NCBI RefSeq assembly: GCF_022288725.1
Contig: NZ_JAKNTA010000008.1
Span: 186,001-250,000, forward strand
Reading direction: 5' to 3'
Source of the DNA: Kitasatospora sp. A2-31
Lineage (GTDB): Bacteria; Actinomycetota; Actinomycetes; Streptomycetales; Streptomycetaceae
DNA: 64,000 nucleotides
The translations under genes were made by a program, and so were the position numbers. Under the pieces are notes generated by a model. It saw nothing but the letters and a program-made list of their open reading frames with translations, ran no database searches and was not told the DNA's origin. Shown one piece after another: positions 62,854 through 64,000 of the stretch. Within the stretch, counting starts at the first letter, position 1, and the number at the start of each line of letters is the position of its first letter.

Positions 62854-64000
62854 GTGACCACCCGCGCGCAGGCGATCGAGGCCGCGCACCGCTGGATCAA
62901 CGGCGAGCTGCCCAGCGCCTCGGCCGACGGCTCGACCGGGGCGAGGCGGGTGCACTCCCACGAGTTCGACCTCGGCTGGGTGCTCTGGGCCGAGCCCTCG
63001 CCGGTGCGGGTGGACCCGCTGACCGGCGAGCGGCGCGCCCCCGAGGAGGTGGGCGCGGCCTGCGCGGTGGTGGACCGCGCGACCGGCCGCTTCACCGTCT
63101 GGCCCTCGGTGCCGGTGGACGAGGTCGTCACCCTCTACCGGGACTTCGTGGGCGCGGGCGCCCACGACCCCGGCCTGCCGCCGGCCACCGGCCGGGGCAC
63201 CACGGCCGAGCTGACCTATCGCGACGCCCTCGGCGAGCCGCGCGCGCTCACGCTGCGCTCGGCACCCGGCCTGCCGCACCCGGCGCTGCGCGGTTGGTGG
63301 TGGCTGCGCGAGCAGGGGGTGCGGACCGAGGACGTGCTCGCCGTCCACACCGACCTGCGGCTGTCCGCGCTCCCCGGCGGCTACTGGGCCCATGCACTGG
63401 CCGCCGAACTGCCCGGCGTCCGGGTCGGGTTCGACCTGCCGTACGGGCCGCGCTTCGACCACCGGGCGGCGGCGGTCCGCGCCCTGCCCGCGGATCCGGA
63501 CGGCCCGGCCCGCAACCGGGTGCCGTTCCCGCGCGGAGCCGCGCCGCGCCCGGACGGGGCGGCCGGGGAACCGACGGGTGGGGAGCTGACGGACCGGGCG
63601 CTGGCCGACCGGCTGGTGGAGCGGTTCGGCGCCGGCGGCGTCCGGCGCTTCGACCCGGCGGACCTCACCCGCGCCGACCTGCCCGAGGCCACCGCCCGGG
63701 TGCTGCGGGACATCGGTGTGCCGGTGGCCGTCGAGGGCTTCTTCGGACTGCACCACCCGGGGCCGGACGCGATAGCCGACGGCACCCGGCCCGCCAGCGT
63801 GCTCCCGCCGCTGGCCGCCCACCTGGCGGAGATCGGGCGCGGCACCCGGGTGGCCGAGCGGGAGCGCCTGGCGCTGGCGCCGCAGCTGCTGCTCGGCACC
63901 GACGGCTGGGCGCTGATCACGGTGGACACCGCCTGCGGCGCCGTCCGCGCGGTCGACCCCGACTACGCCACCGCCCGGCACTGCAACGACGGCGCCGCGT
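62854..64000 (+). CDS. YrhB-like / deaminase-like / SUKH-4 immunity-type protein, 3' end cut
   Basis: Open from GTG 62854 (AAGGAG nine bases upstream) to the end of the window, 382 residues so far. The start resembles YrhB/Imm35 (EAAHRWINGEL; HEFDLGWVLWAEP; TGRFTVWPSVP). The middle has a nucleotide-deaminase-like pattern whose catalytic residues look lost (HTDLRLSALPGGYW, without the usual Glu and Cys pair). From about residue 245 comes a SUKH-4-like domain (RRFDPADL; FFGLHHPG; GWALITVDTACGAVRAV). Such mosaic proteins accompany polymorphic toxins as immunity or partner proteins. The continuation is outside the window. Confidence 0.75.
   Translation, partial: MTTRAQAIEAAHRWINGELPSASADGSTGARRVHSHEFDLGWVLWAEPSPVRVDPLTGERRAPEEVGAACAVVDRATGRFTVWPSVPVDEVVTLYRDFVGAGAHDPGLPPATGRGTTAELTYRDALGEPRALTLRSAPGLPHPALRGWWWLREQGVRTEDVLAVHTDLRLSALPGGYWAHALAAELPGVRVGFDLPYGPRFDHRAAAVRALPADPDGPARNRVPFPRGAAPRPDGAAGEPTGGELTDRALADRLVERFGAGGVRRFDPADLTRADLPEATARVLRDIGVPVAVEGFFGLHHPGPDAIADGTRPASVLPPLAAHLAEIGRGTRVAERERLALAPQLLLGTDGWALITVDTACGAVRAVDPDYATARHCNDGAA

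Overview
This window comes from a high-GC actinomycete of the Streptomycetaceae (Streptomyces or Kitasatospora). The evidence is the very GC-rich codon third positions, GTG/TTG starts behind purine-rich ribosome binding sites, perfect GC hairpins without T tracts as terminators, and a core set made of lysS, lsr2, clpC, nadB/nadC, panC/panD, coaX, radA, disA and a second nuoD. Genus assignment is inference.

1 to about 12,056 is accessory DNA that looks like an integrated element. It opens inside a plasmid/ICE-type DUF3631 gene and ends at a 3' fragment of a tRNA-Thr gene (12,015-12,056), the classic right attachment site. Inside are two modules. (a) A minus-strand cluster of HAD phosphatase, radical SAM enzyme, P-loop kinase, SAM methyltransferase, CYTH protein and a small Cys-pair protein, flanked by a divergent XRE-DUF5919 regulator, a NUDIX hydrolase and an HD phosphohydrolase. 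All are chemistry on nucleotides or phosphates. (b) A two-gene operon of visibly lower GC: an active-looking Ser/Thr kinase fused to a UPF1-like SF1 helicase, and a winged-helix/PLD protein broken by a single in-frame amber codon. This is the best candidate for an undescribed, probably antiphage, system.

12,057-24,300: a truncated tyrosine recombinase, an MFS exporter, a small protein, an O6-alkylguanine-DNA alkyltransferase, an ATP-grasp protein, a Family 2B encapsulin shell gene with its polyprenyl-transferase cargo gene, an epimerase-like protein and two tandem DUF1254/DUF1214 proteins.

24,300-39,700: a sigma-like/zinc-finger/membrane/BACON composite protein, radA, disA, a membrane-anchored Gly-rich protein, mutY, a DHA2 exporter with a divergent TetR regulator, an M23 peptidase, a threonine-aldolase-like PLP enzyme and a secreted M6 metalloprotease.

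40,000-58,900: chromosomal core. It holds clpC (with a ClgR-like box upstream), lsr2, an ArgA-like acetyltransferase, a BlaI-type repressor, a 40-aa membrane protein just downstream of lysS, and coaX, nadC, nadB, panD, panC and a DUF2520 gene. These are largely packed head to tail and together serve NAD and CoA supply. A NarL-type two-component system follows, then a MidA-family methyltransferase overlapping nuoD2.

58,900-64,000: a polymorphic-toxin region. It has a small WXG100-like protein, a 1020-aa protein with a WXG-like N-terminus and a Tox-PL-like C-terminus whose predicted nucleophile is Ser instead of Cys, and a YrhB/deaminase-like/SUKH-4-type protein running off the window.
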